The translations under genes were made by a program, and so were the position numbers. Below are positions 19,688-28,997 of a DNA stretch of 64,000 nucleotides, in pieces. Position 1 is the first letter of the stretch, and each line of letters begins with the position of its first letter. The notes below the pieces were generated by a model that worked only from the letters and a program-made list of their open reading frames with translations, searched no databases and had not been told where the DNA came from. The stretch is from Rhodothermus marinus DSM 4252. Its GTDB lineage: Bacteria; Bacteroidota; Rhodothermia; Rhodothermales; Rhodothermaceae. The stretch is from positions 2,088,874 through 2,152,873 of the forward strand of contig NC_013501.1 in the NCBI RefSeq assembly GCF_000024845.1, read 5' to 3'.

Positions 19688-20896
19688 ATGTCGACGCTTC
19701 GCAAACTGACCATCGACGACCTGGACGTCAAAGGCAAGCGTGTGCTGGTCCGGGTCGATTTCAACGTGCCCCTGAAGGAAGACGAGCAGGGCAACCTGGT
19801 CGTCGCCGACGACACACGTATCCGGGAGGCGCTGCCCACGATCCGGGCGCTCATGCAGGCCGGCGCCAAGGTGATCCTGATGAGTCATCTGGGTCGTCCC
19901 AAAGGGCAGCCCGATCCCAAGTACAGCCTGGCACCGGTGGCCCGTCGGCTCGAAGAGTTGCTGGGCGTGCGCGTCCGCTTCGTGAGCAACATCGTGGGTG
20001 AAGCCGTGCGCCAGGCCATCAACAGCATGCCCGAAGGCGGCGTGATCCTCCTGGAAAACACGCGCTTCCATCCGGGCGAGACGAAAAACGATCCGGAGCT
20101 GGCCCGCCAGCTGGCCGAACTGGCCGACGTGTACGTGAACGACGCCTTCGGCTCGGCGCACCGCGCGCATGCCTCGACCGAAGGTGTGGCCCACTACGTC
20201 AAGCAGGCGGCCATGGGCTACCTGATGAAACGCGAGGTGGAATACCTGAGCCGCCTGCTCGAAAACCCCGAGCACCCGTTCGTGGCCATCCTCGGCGGGG
20301 CGAAGGTTTCCGACAAGATCGGCGTGATCAAGAACCTGCTGCCGCGCGTCGATCGCCTGCTCATCGGCGGCGCCATGAGCTACACGTTCCTCAAGGCGCT
20401 GGGCCACAACGTGGGCGCCTCCCGCGTCGAAGAAGACCGCCTGGAAGAAGCGCGCCAGCTCTACGAGGAGGCTCAGGGTAAAATCCTGCTGCCCGTCGAT
20501 CACGTGGTGGCACCCGAGTTCTCCAACGAAGCGCCCGCTCAGGTCGTCGAAGGCGACATCCCGGACGGCCTCATGGGGCTGGACATCGGTCCGAAAACCA
20601 TCGAGCGCTACCGCGAGGAAATCCTGCAGGCCCGCACGGTGGTCTGGAACGGCCCCATGGGCGTTTTCGAAATGCCCAACTTTGCGAAGGGCACATTTGC
20701 CATCGCCGAGGCGCTGGCCGAGGCCACCGACCGGGGCGCCCTGACCGTGGTGGGCGGCGGCGACTCGGTGGCCGCCATCACTCAGGCCGGTTACGCCGAC
20801 CGCGTGAGCCACGTCTCGACCGGCGGCGGTGCCATGCTGGAGTTCCTGGAAGGCAAGGAACTGCCCGGCCTGGTCGCGCTGACCGACAAAAAGTAA
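19688..20896 (+). CDS. pgk: Phosphoglycerate kinase
   Basis: 402 residues, full length. The start [20 protein letters not shown] leads into the 3-PG-binding [40 protein letters not shown], the hinge region, and the nucleotide-binding [10 protein letters not shown] and [11 protein letters not shown] are all present. It transfers phosphate from 1,3-bisphosphoglycerate to ADP. It lies directly after gap in the usual glycolytic order and ends with its own hairpin at 20917. Confidence 0.98.
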   Translation: MSTLRKLTIDDLDVKGKRVLVRVDFNVPLKEDEQGNLVVADDTRIREALPTIRALMQAGAKVILMSHLGRPKGQPDPKYSLAPVARRLEELLGVRVRFVSNIVGEAVRQAINSMPEGGVILLENTRFHPGETKNDPELARQLAELADVYVNDAFGSAHRAHASTEGVAHYVKQAAMGYLMKREVEYLSRLLENPEHPFVAILGGAKVSDKIGVIKNLLPRVDRLLIGGAMSYTFLKALGHNVGASRVEEDRLEEARQLYEEAQGKILLPVDHVVAPEFSNEAPAQVVEGDIPDGLMGLDIGPKTIERYREEILQARTVVWNGPMGVFEMPNFAKGTFAIAEALAEATDRGALTVVGGGDSVAAITQAGYADRVSHVSTGGGAMLEFLEGKELPGLVALTDKK

Positions 20897-20916
20897 CTGG
20901 AACTGGAAACCTTCCT

Positions 20917-20940
20917 CCCGGCGCCAAAGCGCCGGGATTT
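20917..20940 (+). terminator. Hairpin terminator after pgk
   Basis: CCCGGCGC, loop CAAA, GCGCCGGG (8-bp GC-only stem), followed by ATTTCTGTT. The T-tract is short, so efficiency is uncertain. It marks the boundary between the glycolytic pair and mscS. Confidence 0.7.
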
Positions 20941-20967
20941 CTGTTCAGAAGCCCTTCCAGCACAACC

Positions 20968-21975
20968 ATGCTCCAGACCGTTACGGCCGACACCACCCAG
21001 ACACTGACCGATCGACTCCGCGCCGACTCGCTCGAAGTCGTCCAGACGCTCAGTGCGTTCTGGACGGAGCTGCGCAACCCGAACCTGTGGATGGGCCTGC
21101 TGGGCACGCTCCTGCACATCGGCCTGGTGGTGCTGCTCATCCTCATCGGCCTGCGCGTGATCGACCGCGCTGCCGACCGCTGGATGCAACGCGTGGCCGA
21201 CCTCCCCGCCTCGCATCCCCGCCGCCAGCGCGCCTCCACGCTGGCCAACCTGATCAGCTCGACGGCCCGCTACACGCTCTGGGCCGTGGGCCTGATCATG
21301 ATCCTGAGCGAACTGGGCATCAACGTGAGCGCCCTGCTGGCTACGGCCGGCGTGGCCGGACTCGCCATCGGCTTCGGCGCCCAGACGCTCGTGCGCGACG
21401 TCATCAGCGGCGTCTTTCTGCTCTTTGACGACACGATCCACGTAGGCGACCTCGTGCGCGTGGGAAACGACACGGGCACCGTCGAGCACATCGGCGTGCG
21501 CCTGATCAAGGTGCGCAAGTTCGACGGCGAACTCCTGATGATTCCGGCCGGCGAGCTGCGCATCTTCGGCAACCGGAGCATTGGCTTCGTGCGAGCCATC
21601 GTCGAAATCGGCCTGGCCTACGAGCAGGACCTCGATACCATCCTGCCCGTCATCGAACGCGTGGCCAGCGAATGGGCCCAGGCCCACCGCGACATCCTGC
21701 TGGAAGAAAAGCCCGAGGTGCAGGCCATCATGAACTTCGGCGATTCGGCCGTCACGGTTCGCGTGGCCGTCCAGGTGCGCCCGGGCGAGCAGTTCAAAGC
21801 CGAACGCGACCTCCGGCTGCGCCTCAAGCGTACCTTCGATGAGCTGGGCATCGAAATCCCCTTCCCGCGCCGCACCATCTACGTGCGGGAAGAAAAAGAG
21901 CTGCCCCCGCGTCGCATTCAGGACGTAACTTCCGAGCAAGTGACTTTCGACAAAGAACCTCCCGAAACCGACTGA
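20968..21975 (+). CDS. MscS-family mechanosensitive ion channel
   Basis: 335 residues. A ~40-residue N-terminal soluble part, then three helices (~48-68, ~95-115, and the pore-lining TM3 ~120-145 with the Ala/Gly pattern LLATAGVAGLAIGFGAQTLVRDVISG). The beta domain follows (IHVGDLVRVGNDTGTVEHIG) and then the C-terminal vestibule (PGEQFKAERDLRLRLKRTFDELGIEIPFPRR). All hallmarks of small-conductance osmotic release channels of the cytoplasmic membrane are present. Starts a tight run: the amidinotransferase-fold gene begins 3 bp after its stop. Confidence 0.93.
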   Translation: MLQTVTADTTQTLTDRLRADSLEVVQTLSAFWTELRNPNLWMGLLGTLLHIGLVVLLILIGLRVIDRAADRWMQRVADLPASHPRRQRASTLANLISSTARYTLWAVGLIMILSELGINVSALLATAGVAGLAIGFGAQTLVRDVISGVFLLFDDTIHVGDLVRVGNDTGTVEHIGVRLIKVRKFDGELLMIPAGELRIFGNRSIGFVRAIVEIGLAYEQDLDTILPVIERVASEWAQAHRDILLEEKPEVQAIMNFGDSAVTVRVAVQVRPGEQFKAERDLRLRLKRTFDELGIEIPFPRRTIYVREEKELPPRRIQDVTSEQVTFDKEPPETD

Positions 21976-21978
21976 ATC

Positions 21979-22869
21979 ATGGTCTATCGGCAAGCCGATC
22001 AGCTCGACTTTACCATCGAAACGACGCCGCCCATGCCGCTGCCGCGGCGGGTGCTCATGGTTTCGCCCGATCATTTCGACGTGGAATACGTGATCAATCC
22101 CCACATGGAAGGGCACGTCGGCCAGGTGGATCGGGCACTGGCCCGCCGCCAGTGGGAGGCGCTGCGCGACACCTATCGGACGCTGGGCTTCGAGGTGCAC
22201 GTGCTCGACGGCGTACCCGGCCTGCCCGACATGGTGTTCTGCGCCAACCAGACCCTCCCCTTCCTGCGCGGTGATGGCGGGCGCGGCGTCGTGCTCAGCC
22301 GCATGCATGCACCCCAGCGCCGCGACGAGGTGCCCCACCTCGCCCGCTTCTTCGAGCAGCAGGGCTATGCGCTGGTTTCCATCCCCGACGAAGTGCCCGG
22401 AAGCTTCGAGGGCATGGGCGACGCGCTCTGGCATCCGGGCCACGCGCTGCTCTGGGGCGGCTACGGCTTCCGCACGGATCAGGCCGTCTACGCGTGGCTG
22501 GCCCGTGAGCTGGGCGTTCGCGTGGTGGCACTGCACCTGACCGACCCGGACTTCTACCATCTGGACACCTGCCTGAGCCTGCTCGATGCCGGCACCGCGC
22601 TCTACGTGCCGGCCGCCTTCGACGAAGCGGGTCGCGCGCTGCTCCACCGCCTGATTCCCAACCTGATCGAAGTGCCCGAGCGCGAAGCGCGCGAGCTGCT
22701 GGCCTGCAACGCGCACTGCCCCGACGGCCGCCACGTGCTGATCCAGCGGGGCTGCACCGAAACCGTCGCCCGGCTGCGTGCGGCCGGCTTCGAGCCGATC
22801 GAACTGGACACCGGCGAGTTTCTGAAGTCGGGCGGTTCCGTCTTCTGCATGAAGCTGATGTTCTTCTGA
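21979..22869 (+). CDS. Amidinotransferase-fold hydrolase (DDAH/arginine-deiminase-like)
   Basis: 296 residues. The beta/alpha propeller family is recognised from RVLMVSPDHFDVEYVINPHM (N-terminal strand and substrate loop), PDMVFCANQTLPF (Asp/Asn-Gln pocket), PGSFEGMGDAL, the catalytic His in DFYHLDTCLSLLD, and the catalytic Cys in the C-terminal GGSVFCMKLMFF. These match dimethylarginine dimethylaminohydrolase and related guanidino-group hydrolases or dihydrolases. The natural substrate (arginine, methylarginine or another guanidine) cannot be settled by reading. Sits 3 bp after mscS and 3 bp before tyrA. Confidence 0.85.
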   Translation: MVYRQADQLDFTIETTPPMPLPRRVLMVSPDHFDVEYVINPHMEGHVGQVDRALARRQWEALRDTYRTLGFEVHVLDGVPGLPDMVFCANQTLPFLRGDGGRGVVLSRMHAPQRRDEVPHLARFFEQQGYALVSIPDEVPGSFEGMGDALWHPGHALLWGGYGFRTDQAVYAWLARELGVRVVALHLTDPDFYHLDTCLSLLDAGTALYVPAAFDEAGRALLHRLIPNLIEVPEREARELLACNAHCPDGRHVLIQRGCTETVARLRAAGFEPIELDTGEFLKSGGSVFCMKLMFF

Positions 22870-22872
22870 GCC

Positions 22873-23994
22873 ATGATCGAACGCATTACGATCTGCGGGC
22901 TGGGCCTGATCGGCGGCTCGCTGGCGATGGCCTGGAAGCGGGCGCGGCCGGAGCTGCATCTGACGGCTTTCGACCGGCGCGAGGTGCTTCGCCAGGCCCG
23001 TGAGCTTGGCGTCGTGGACGCCACTGCCGAAGATGTGGCCGAGGCCGTCGCCGAAGCCGATCTGGTGGTGCTGGCCGCGCCGCTGCGCGGCATTCTGTAC
23101 CTGCTGGAGGAGATCGGCCCGCATCTGAAGCCGGGCGCCCGGGTGACCGACGTCTGTGGCGTCAAGCGCCCCATCATGGCGCACGCCCGGGAGATGCTGC
23201 CCGAGACGGTCACCTTCATCGGCGGGCACCCCATGGCCGGCTCCGAACGCCGCGGCCTGGCCAATGCCGATCCGTTTCTGTTCGAGAACGCCACCTACGT
23301 GCTCTGTCCGCCCCCCGGGAGCGACGCTGTCCGACTTCAGCAGGAGCACGAAGACCTGCTGGAGCTGATCCGACTGCTGGGTGCCCGCGTGCTGGTGCTC
23401 GACGCCGAACGGCACGACGCCATCGCCGCCGCCGTCAGCCACCTGCCCCAGCTTCTGGCCGTGCTGCTCGTCAACACGGCCGCCGAACTCAGCAAAGGCG
23501 ACGAGACGTTCCTGCAGCTGGCCGCCGGGGGCTTCCGCGACATGACCCGGATCGCATCGTCGCCGTTCGACCTCTGGCGCGACGTGCTCTTTGCCAACGA
23601 GGGGCCGCTGCTCGACACGCTCGGTCACTTTGCGGCCAACCTGCAACGCCTGCGCAACCGCATCATCGAAGAAGACGAGCAGGCACTCGCGGAAGCCTTT
23701 GAGCAGGCCCGCCGGACGCGTGCCCGCATCCCGCGCGACACGAAAGGCTTCCTGCACCCGCTGGCCGACGTGTACGTCCGCATCGAGGATCGCCCCGGTG
23801 CTCTTTACCGGATCACCCGCACCCTCTACGAGGCCGGCCTCAACATTCAGGACATCGAACTGCTGAAGGTGCGCGAGGGCACAGGCGGTACCTTCCGACT
23901 GGGCTTCGCCACCGAGGCCGACGCCGACCGCGCCTGCGAGGCGCTTCGCCAGGCCGGCATCGAAGCCTTCCGTCCCGACGATCACGGAAACTGA
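22873..23994 (+). CDS. tyrA: Prephenate/arogenate dehydrogenase with ACT domain
   Basis: 373 residues. NAD-binding ITICGLGLIGGSLAMAW, catalytic region GGHPMAGSERRGLANAD with the conserved His, then the helical dimerisation part (AAVSHLPQLLAVLLVN; LQLAAGGFRDMTRIASS). A C-terminal ACT domain begins near residue 300 (VRIEDRPGALYRITRTLYE), which in this family mediates feedback by tyrosine. It makes 4-hydroxyphenylpyruvate (or tyrosine from arogenate). No chorismate mutase is fused. gcvT follows after 15 bp. Confidence 0.94.
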   Translation: MIERITICGLGLIGGSLAMAWKRARPELHLTAFDRREVLRQARELGVVDATAEDVAEAVAEADLVVLAAPLRGILYLLEEIGPHLKPGARVTDVCGVKRPIMAHAREMLPETVTFIGGHPMAGSERRGLANADPFLFENATYVLCPPPGSDAVRLQQEHEDLLELIRLLGARVLVLDAERHDAIAAAVSHLPQLLAVLLVNTAAELSKGDETFLQLAAGGFRDMTRIASSPFDLWRDVLFANEGPLLDTLGHFAANLQRLRNRIIEEDEQALAEAFEQARRTRARIPRDTKGFLHPLADVYVRIEDRPGALYRITRTLYEAGLNIQDIELLKVREGTGGTFRLGFATEADADRACEALRQAGIEAFRPDDHGN

Positions 23995-24009
23995 ACCCCG
24001 AAGCGAACC

Positions 24010-25137
24010 ATGGCCGAAACCACCCTGAAACGCACGCCGCTTTACGACCGACACGTCGCGCTGGGCGCCCGCATGATGGGCTTTGGCGGCTTCGAAATGC
24101 CCGTGCAGTACACCAGCATCATCGATGAACACCTGGCCGTCCGGCGGGCGGCCGGTCTGTTCGACGTCTCCCACATGGGCGAAATCTTCGTGCGCGGGCC
24201 CCGCGCGTTCGACTTCGTGCAGCACCTGATCACCAACGACGCCGCCCGCCTTTACGACGGCCGCGCGCTCTATACGGTCATGTGCACCCCCGAAGGGGGC
24301 GTGGTGGACGACCTGCTGGTCTATCGTTTCGACGCCGAAACCTACCTGCTGGTGGTCAACGCCGCCAACATCGAGAAAGACTTCGCCTGGATGCAGGCGA
24401 ACAACCCCATGGGCGCCCACCTGGAGAACCGTTCCGACGAGATCGCTCTGCTGGCCCTGCAGGGACCGGCCGCTTTCGAGATCGCCCGGCATTTCGTGCC
24501 CGACCTGGCGCCGAACAATCCCCGCTACTACCACTTCCGGGTCATGGAGCCGGGCACGTTTCTGGACTGCCGCTGGGCCGTGCTCTCGCACACCGGCTAC
24601 ACGGGCGAGCCGGGCCTGGAGATCTACTGCCATGCCGACGAAGCCGTCCGCGTATGGGATGCCCTGCTCGAGGTTGGCCAGGCCCACGGCCTCAAACCGG
24701 CCGGACTGGGCGCGCGCGACACGCTTCGGCTCGAAGCCGGCTACTGCCTCTACGGCCACGAGCTGGACGAATCGACCAACCCGCTGGAAGCCGGCCTGAG
24801 CTGGGTGGTCAAGTTCGACAAAGGCGACTTCATCGGCCGCGAGGCGCTGCTACGCGTCAGAGAGAACGGACCGGCCCGCCGTCTGATCGGGCTGATTCTG
24901 GAAGAACGGGGCATCCCGCGCGCCGGCTATCCGATTACCGACGAAGGCGGCACGTCCATCGGCAAGGTGACCAGCGGCACACTCTCGCCCGTGCTCCAGC
25001 AGGGCATCGCCCTGGGCTACGTGCCCAACCGCCCCGACTATACGGAGCCCGGCCGACGGCTCGGCGTGCAGATCAGAAGCCAGATCCTACCGGCCCGCGT
25101 CCATAAACCACCGTTCGTCGAGCTTCACAGAAAATAA
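24010..25137 (+). CDS. gcvT: Glycine cleavage system T protein (aminomethyltransferase)
   Basis: 375 residues, normal length. Motifs: FGGFEMPVQYTSIIDEH, FDVSHMGEIFVRGP, the folate/catalytic Asp in EGGVVDDLLVYRF, SHTGYTGEPGLEIYC, GLGARDTLRLEAGYCLYGHELDE, and the C-terminal barrel (GIPRAGYPI, GKVTSGTLSPVL). It transfers the methylene from aminomethyl-lipoyl-GcvH to tetrahydrofolate. gcvH and gcvP are not in the window. Last gene of the mscS - hydrolase - tyrA - gcvT run. Confidence 0.97.
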   Translation: MAETTLKRTPLYDRHVALGARMMGFGGFEMPVQYTSIIDEHLAVRRAAGLFDVSHMGEIFVRGPRAFDFVQHLITNDAARLYDGRALYTVMCTPEGGVVDDLLVYRFDAETYLLVVNAANIEKDFAWMQANNPMGAHLENRSDEIALLALQGPAAFEIARHFVPDLAPNNPRYYHFRVMEPGTFLDCRWAVLSHTGYTGEPGLEIYCHADEAVRVWDALLEVGQAHGLKPAGLGARDTLRLEAGYCLYGHELDESTNPLEAGLSWVVKFDKGDFIGREALLRVRENGPARRLIGLILEERGIPRAGYPITDEGGTSIGKVTSGTLSPVLQQGIALGYVPNRPDYTEPGRRLGVQIRSQILPARVHKPPFVELHRK

Positions 25138-25226
25138 CGGGCGCGACCGGTCGGTAATCCCGGCGCTCTGCCGTAACTTTACGGGCTATCGGACCAGTTG
25201 AACCGGACGGACTGCAGAGCCGGGCA

Positions 25227-25976
25227 ATGAACGTAGAGGTTTTTCTGACCGGAAGCCACGTGACGGAGGAAGACGTCGAGGGACGCACCGTCGTGGTGAT
25301 CGACGTGCTGCGGGCATCTTCGACCATCATCACGGCACTGGCCAACGGAGCGCGGGCCGTCATTCCGGTGGCCGACATGGACCAGGCCGGCAAGATCGCC
25401 ATGAACCTGGATCCGAGCACCTATCTGCTGGGCGGCGAACGCGACGGCGACCGCATCGACGGCTACCACCTGGGCAACTCCCCGCTGGAATACACGCCGG
25501 ACGTCGTCGAAGGCAAGACGATCATCCTGAACACGACGAACGGCACGCGTACCATCTGGAACGCCCGCAATGCCGAGCATCTGATCGTCGGGGGCTTCCT
25601 CAATGCGAATCGTGTCGTGCAGTTCGTCCGGGAAGCCGGCCTGGACGTCACGATCATCTGCGCCGGTCGCAACAACCGGGTCGCGCTGGACGATGCGCTC
25701 TGCGCCGGCCTGCTCCTTCACCGCCTCTGGGAAGGTCGGGAGCCCGAATATGTCAGTGACGCCGCCCACATCGCGCTGACTCAGTACCTGCACGACCGCG
25801 ATCGCCTGGCCGACGCGCTCCGCCACAGCAATCACGCCCGCTGGCTCATCGAGAAGGGCTACGGCGCCGACGTGGAATACTGCCTGCAGCTCGACGCGCT
25901 GCCCGTGCTCCCCTACTACCGGGAAAACCGCCTGGTGCTGTACAGAGAACGCCAGCCTTCCGAATCTGTCGGATAA
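25227..25976 (+). CDS. comB: 2-phosphosulfolactate phosphatase family protein
   Basis: 249 residues. The opening VEVFLTGSHVTEEDVEGRTV, VVIDVLRASSTIITALANGA, the loop LLGGERDGDRIDGYHLGNSPLE, TTNGTRTIW and CAGRNNRVALDDALCAGLL are the conserved blocks of the ComB family. In archaea ComB dephosphorylates 2-phosphosulfolactate in coenzyme M synthesis; in bacteria the family is found in non-methanogens and its product, sulfolactate, may serve other purposes. comA and comC are not nearby. A TAnnTTTA-like box lies ~50 bp upstream. ftsK follows after 52 bp. Confidence 0.9.
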   Translation: MNVEVFLTGSHVTEEDVEGRTVVVIDVLRASSTIITALANGARAVIPVADMDQAGKIAMNLDPSTYLLGGERDGDRIDGYHLGNSPLEYTPDVVEGKTIILNTTNGTRTIWNARNAEHLIVGGFLNANRVVQFVREAGLDVTIICAGRNNRVALDDALCAGLLLHRLWEGREPEYVSDAAHIALTQYLHDRDRLADALRHSNHARWLIEKGYGADVEYCLQLDALPVLPYYRENRLVLYRERQPSESVG

Positions 25977-26016
25977 TCCGGGCGTACAGAGCCTGGTATG
26001 CTCCGGGCGCGTGTTG

Positions 26017-26024
26017 TATCTTTG
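26017..26024 (+). promoter_or_regulatory. TAnnTTTG box immediately upstream of ftsK
   Basis: TATCTTTG, an exact TAnnTTTG match, ends only 4 bp before the ftsK ATG at 26029. If it is a real -7 element the transcript would begin at or next to the start codon (leaderless). The alternative is that it is chance or that the true start is further in. Confidence 0.4.
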
Positions 26025-26028
26025 AAGC

Positions 26029-28512
26029 ATGGCCGATACAACATCCAGGCGTCGTCGCAAAGCGCGCAAGCCCGCAAAGGAGGCGGCTCCGGCGATTTCT
26101 CCCACCCGGCGGCGGGAGATTCTGGGGCTGACGCTCATGGTGCTGGGGGTGCTGCTCACCCTGGCGCTGGTGACCTATCACCCTTCGGATAACGGGCTGG
26201 CCCGGCACTTTTCGCTGGGAGCCGCGCTGGATCCGGGCAACAACCGGGCGGAGAATGCACTGGGGCTGGTGGGCGCTTCGCTGGCCTACGTGCTGGTGGC
26301 CCGCCTGTTCGGCTACGCCTCGGTGCTGCTTACCGGCCTGCTGGTGGCCTGGGGGTATGTGATCTTTCGCGGCCGACGTCCCCGTGCGCTGCCGCTCTTC
26401 AGCGGTCTGATCCTGCTGCTGGTCCCGCTGCTGGCCGCCAGTTTCGGATGGATCGGCGTCGTCTTCGAAGCCGATCTGCACGCCTGGTCCGGCGATCTGG
26501 GGCTGGGGCTGGCCGGCTGGATGACCCGCGTCTTCGGCACTGTCGGCGCGCTGGGCCTGCTGCTGCTGGGCCTTGCTTCGATGACGTTGTTGCTGGTCGA
26601 TCACGACCTGCAGCGTTCGCTCGACCGTCTGGAACACCTGCTGGCCGCCGCCAGCGACGGCCTCCGCCGCCGCTGGCAATCCTGGCGGCAGCATCGGGCC
26701 GAACGCCGTCGCCAGCGCCGGGAAGCACGCAGGCACCGTCGCGAGGAGCGTCCGGAGCCCGCATCGCCTGCCTCCCCTCCACCGCCCCCCGAGCCGCGTC
26801 CGGCACCGGAGCCGGCAATCAGCGCTACCGAAGGCGACGCCATTCCACGGCACGAGCTGTTGCGCGAACTGGCGCAGCGCGAGACGCCTCCGCCCGAGCC
26901 GGCCCCGCCTGAGCCAAAACCCGCCGAGCCCCGCCAGCCCGAGCTGATCGTCCGTCAGGGCGTCGAGGAAGAACGCGCCGACCGCATCGATCGCCCGGCC
27001 GAACTGCCCGCCACCACCGCGCTTCCTCCCTACAGCCCGCCGCCGATCGACCTGCTCGACGCCCCGGAGGCCCACGAGCGCCGCATCGACTACGAAGAAC
27101 TGGAGGCCAACAAGCGCATCCTGCTCGACAAGCTGGCCACCTACAACATCGAGATCACCTCGATCAACGCGATCGTCGGCCCCACGGTCACGCTCTACGA
27201 GCTGACACCGGCGCCCGGCGTCAAGATCAGCAAGATCACCTCGCTGGAAGACGACCTGGCCATGGCGCTGGCCGCGCCGGGCATCCGCATGATCGCCCCC
27301 ATCCCCGGCAAGTCGGCCATCGGGGTGGAGATCCCCAATCGCCATCGTGAGCTGGTCCGCATCCGCGACGTGATCGGCACGGCCCGCTTTCGCGACGCGC
27401 AGATGGAGCTGCCCATCGCGCTGGGCAAGACCATCGAAGGCGAAGTCTATCTACAGGACCTGACCCGCCTGCCGCATCTGCTCATCGCCGGTGCCACCGG
27501 CTCCGGAAAGTCGGTCGGGCTCAACGCCCTCATCACGGGGCTGCTCTACGCCTGCCACCCGGCCAATCTCAAATTCGTCATGATCGATCCCAAGAAGATC
27601 GAGCTGCAGCAGTACGCGGCCGTGGCCGATCATTTCCTGGCCATGCCGGAAGGTGCCGAGGAGCCCATCATTACCGACTTCACGCAGGCGCTATCCGTCC
27701 TGAAAAGCTGCGAAAAAGAAATGGAGCTGCGCTATGACCTGCTTTCCAAGGCCGGCGTGCGCAGCATCAAAGACTACAACCGCCGCCTCAAAGAAGGCGC
27801 ACTTTCCCCGGACGAAGGGCATCGCCACCTGCCCTACATCGTGGTGATCATCGACGAGCTGGCCGACCTGATGATGACGGCCGGTAAGGACATCGAAGGA
27901 CCGATCGCCCGCCTGGCGCAGATGGCGCGGGCCGTGGGCATTCACCTGGTGCTGGCAACCCAGCGTCCCTCGGTGGACGTGATCACCGGCCTGATCAAGG
28001 CGAACTTCCCAGCCCGCATCGCCTATCAGGTGGCCACCAAGGTGGACTCGCGGACCATTCTCGACCAGAACGGTGCTGAGGGCCTGGTGGGCAACGGCGA
28101 CCTGCTCTTCATGATGGGTAGCCAGTTGGTGCGCCTGCAGGGACCGTTCGTGTCGATCGACGAGGTGGAGCGCGTCACCCGGTTTATCGCCGAACAGCCG
28201 GGCCCCGGTCCCTACTGGTTGCCGAGCATCGAAGACGAACGAAACGGCGAAACCACCGGCGGCGGAAGCAGCGACGGTTACGACGAGCTTTTCGAAGAAG
28301 CCGCCCGGATCATCGTGCGCAGTCAGCAGGGCTCGGTGTCGCTCCTGCAGCGCAAGCTGTCGATCGGCTACACCCGCGCGGCCCGCATCGTGGATCAGCT
28401 CGAAGAGGCCGGCATCGTGGGTCCCTTCGAGGGATCCAAGGCCCGCCGCGTGCTCGTGCAGAGCGAAGCCGAACTCGACGAGCTGCTCCGCTCGCTACGC
28501 GCCTCTTCCTGA
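26029..28512 (+). CDS. ftsK: FtsK/SpoIIIE DNA translocase
   Basis: 827 residues. Basic N-terminus, four membrane helices between ~30 and ~195, a Pro/Arg/Glu-rich linker (~210-330), the FtsK alpha domain (~345-450; YNIEITSINAIVGPTVTLYEL), and the motor with Walker A GATGSGKSVGLNAL and Walker B YIVVIIDELADLMM. The C-terminal winged-helix gamma domain (~760-825; QGSVSLLQRKLSIGYTRAARI) reads KOPS-like sites in relatives. It pumps DNA at the septum and assists XerCD dimer resolution. Start at ATG 26029, right after a promoter-like box. Confidence 0.97.
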   Translation: MADTTSRRRRKARKPAKEAAPAISPTRRREILGLTLMVLGVLLTLALVTYHPSDNGLARHFSLGAALDPGNNRAENALGLVGASLAYVLVARLFGYASVLLTGLLVAWGYVIFRGRRPRALPLFSGLILLLVPLLAASFGWIGVVFEADLHAWSGDLGLGLAGWMTRVFGTVGALGLLLLGLASMTLLLVDHDLQRSLDRLEHLLAAASDGLRRRWQSWRQHRAERRRQRREARRHRREERPEPASPASPPPPPEPRPAPEPAISATEGDAIPRHELLRELAQRETPPPEPAPPEPKPAEPRQPELIVRQGVEEERADRIDRPAELPATTALPPYSPPPIDLLDAPEAHERRIDYEELEANKRILLDKLATYNIEITSINAIVGPTVTLYELTPAPGVKISKITSLEDDLAMALAAPGIRMIAPIPGKSAIGVEIPNRHRELVRIRDVIGTARFRDAQMELPIALGKTIEGEVYLQDLTRLPHLLIAGATGSGKSVGLNALITGLLYACHPANLKFVMIDPKKIELQQYAAVADHFLAMPEGAEEPIITDFTQALSVLKSCEKEMELRYDLLSKAGVRSIKDYNRRLKEGALSPDEGHRHLPYIVVIIDELADLMMTAGKDIEGPIARLAQMARAVGIHLVLATQRPSVDVITGLIKANFPARIAYQVATKVDSRTILDQNGAEGLVGNGDLLFMMGSQLVRLQGPFVSIDEVERVTRFIAEQPGPGPYWLPSIEDERNGETTGGGSSDGYDELFEEAARIIVRSQQGSVSLLQRKLSIGYTRAARIVDQLEEAGIVGPFEGSKARRVLVQSEAELDELLRSLRASS

Positions 28513-28525
28513 CCGTCCTGAGGCC

Positions 28526-28993
28526 TCACCCCCGTCGCCGTTCAAGCATCTCGGCATACGTGAGCCATCGAGGAAGGGGCGTCATGGTACGATGGGTCAG
28601 ATCGATGTGCCAGAGGTAGTGTATGTGGCCGTTCGTGACGAGCAGATACGGCGCACCGATCACACGGTTGTAGCGACCGGCCTGCTCGATCACGTCCTGC
28701 GTGATGGACACCGTCGGCGCCTTGCATTCGGCCAGCAACAATGGCCGTCCCGCCCGATCATACACCACCAGATCGGCCCGTCGCCCCATACCCTGATCCG
28801 TGAACGACGCCTCCAGCGCCACCAGCGAGGGCGGACACTTCAGCGCCTGCACCAGATACTGGGCCAGATGTTGCCGCACCCACTCTTCAGGCGTCAGGCG
28901 CACCCAGCGCCGCCGCAGCGGATCGAGCAGGTACACGTGCCCGCCTCGACGCTGCAACCGGAACGAATAGGCCGGGAAGTTCAGCGCTTCCAT
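28526..28993 (-). CDS. HsdR N-terminal-domain (restriction-endonuclease-fold) small protein
   Basis: 155 residues from ATG at 28993 (MEALNFPAYSFRLQRRGG); the frame to 29140 runs into prmC and is not coding there. PD-(D/E)xK-type core: GRRADLVVYDRAGRPLLLAECKAPTV gives the Asp and the E-x-K of the nuclease fold, with RYNRVIGAPYLLVTNGHIHYL after it. This is the small 'type I restriction enzyme HsdR N-terminal domain' protein carried by most Bacteroidetes. No methylase or specificity subunit is nearby, so it is not a working type I system. It follows prmC by 4 bp; a DNA-repair or housekeeping nuclease role is a guess. Confidence 0.85.
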   Translation of the reverse strand: MEALNFPAYSFRLQRRGGHVYLLDPLRRRWVRLTPEEWVRQHLAQYLVQALKCPPSLVALEASFTDQGMGRRADLVVYDRAGRPLLLAECKAPTVSITQDVIEQAGRYNRVIGAPYLLVTNGHIHYLWHIDLTHRTMTPLPRWLTYAEMLERRRG

Positions 28994-28997
28994 GGCT

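Noticed and set aside
20791-24759. A 1322-codon open frame on the minus strand across pgk's end, mscS, the hydrolase, tyrA and part of gcvT
   Set aside because: It is antisense to five well-recognised genes, has no family features and low-complexity Gln/His/Gly/Ala composition. This is the expected effect of high GC codon usage.
28526-28993. Type I restriction system
   Set aside because: Only an HsdR N-terminal-like domain is present; no methylase, specificity or helicase part is nearby.
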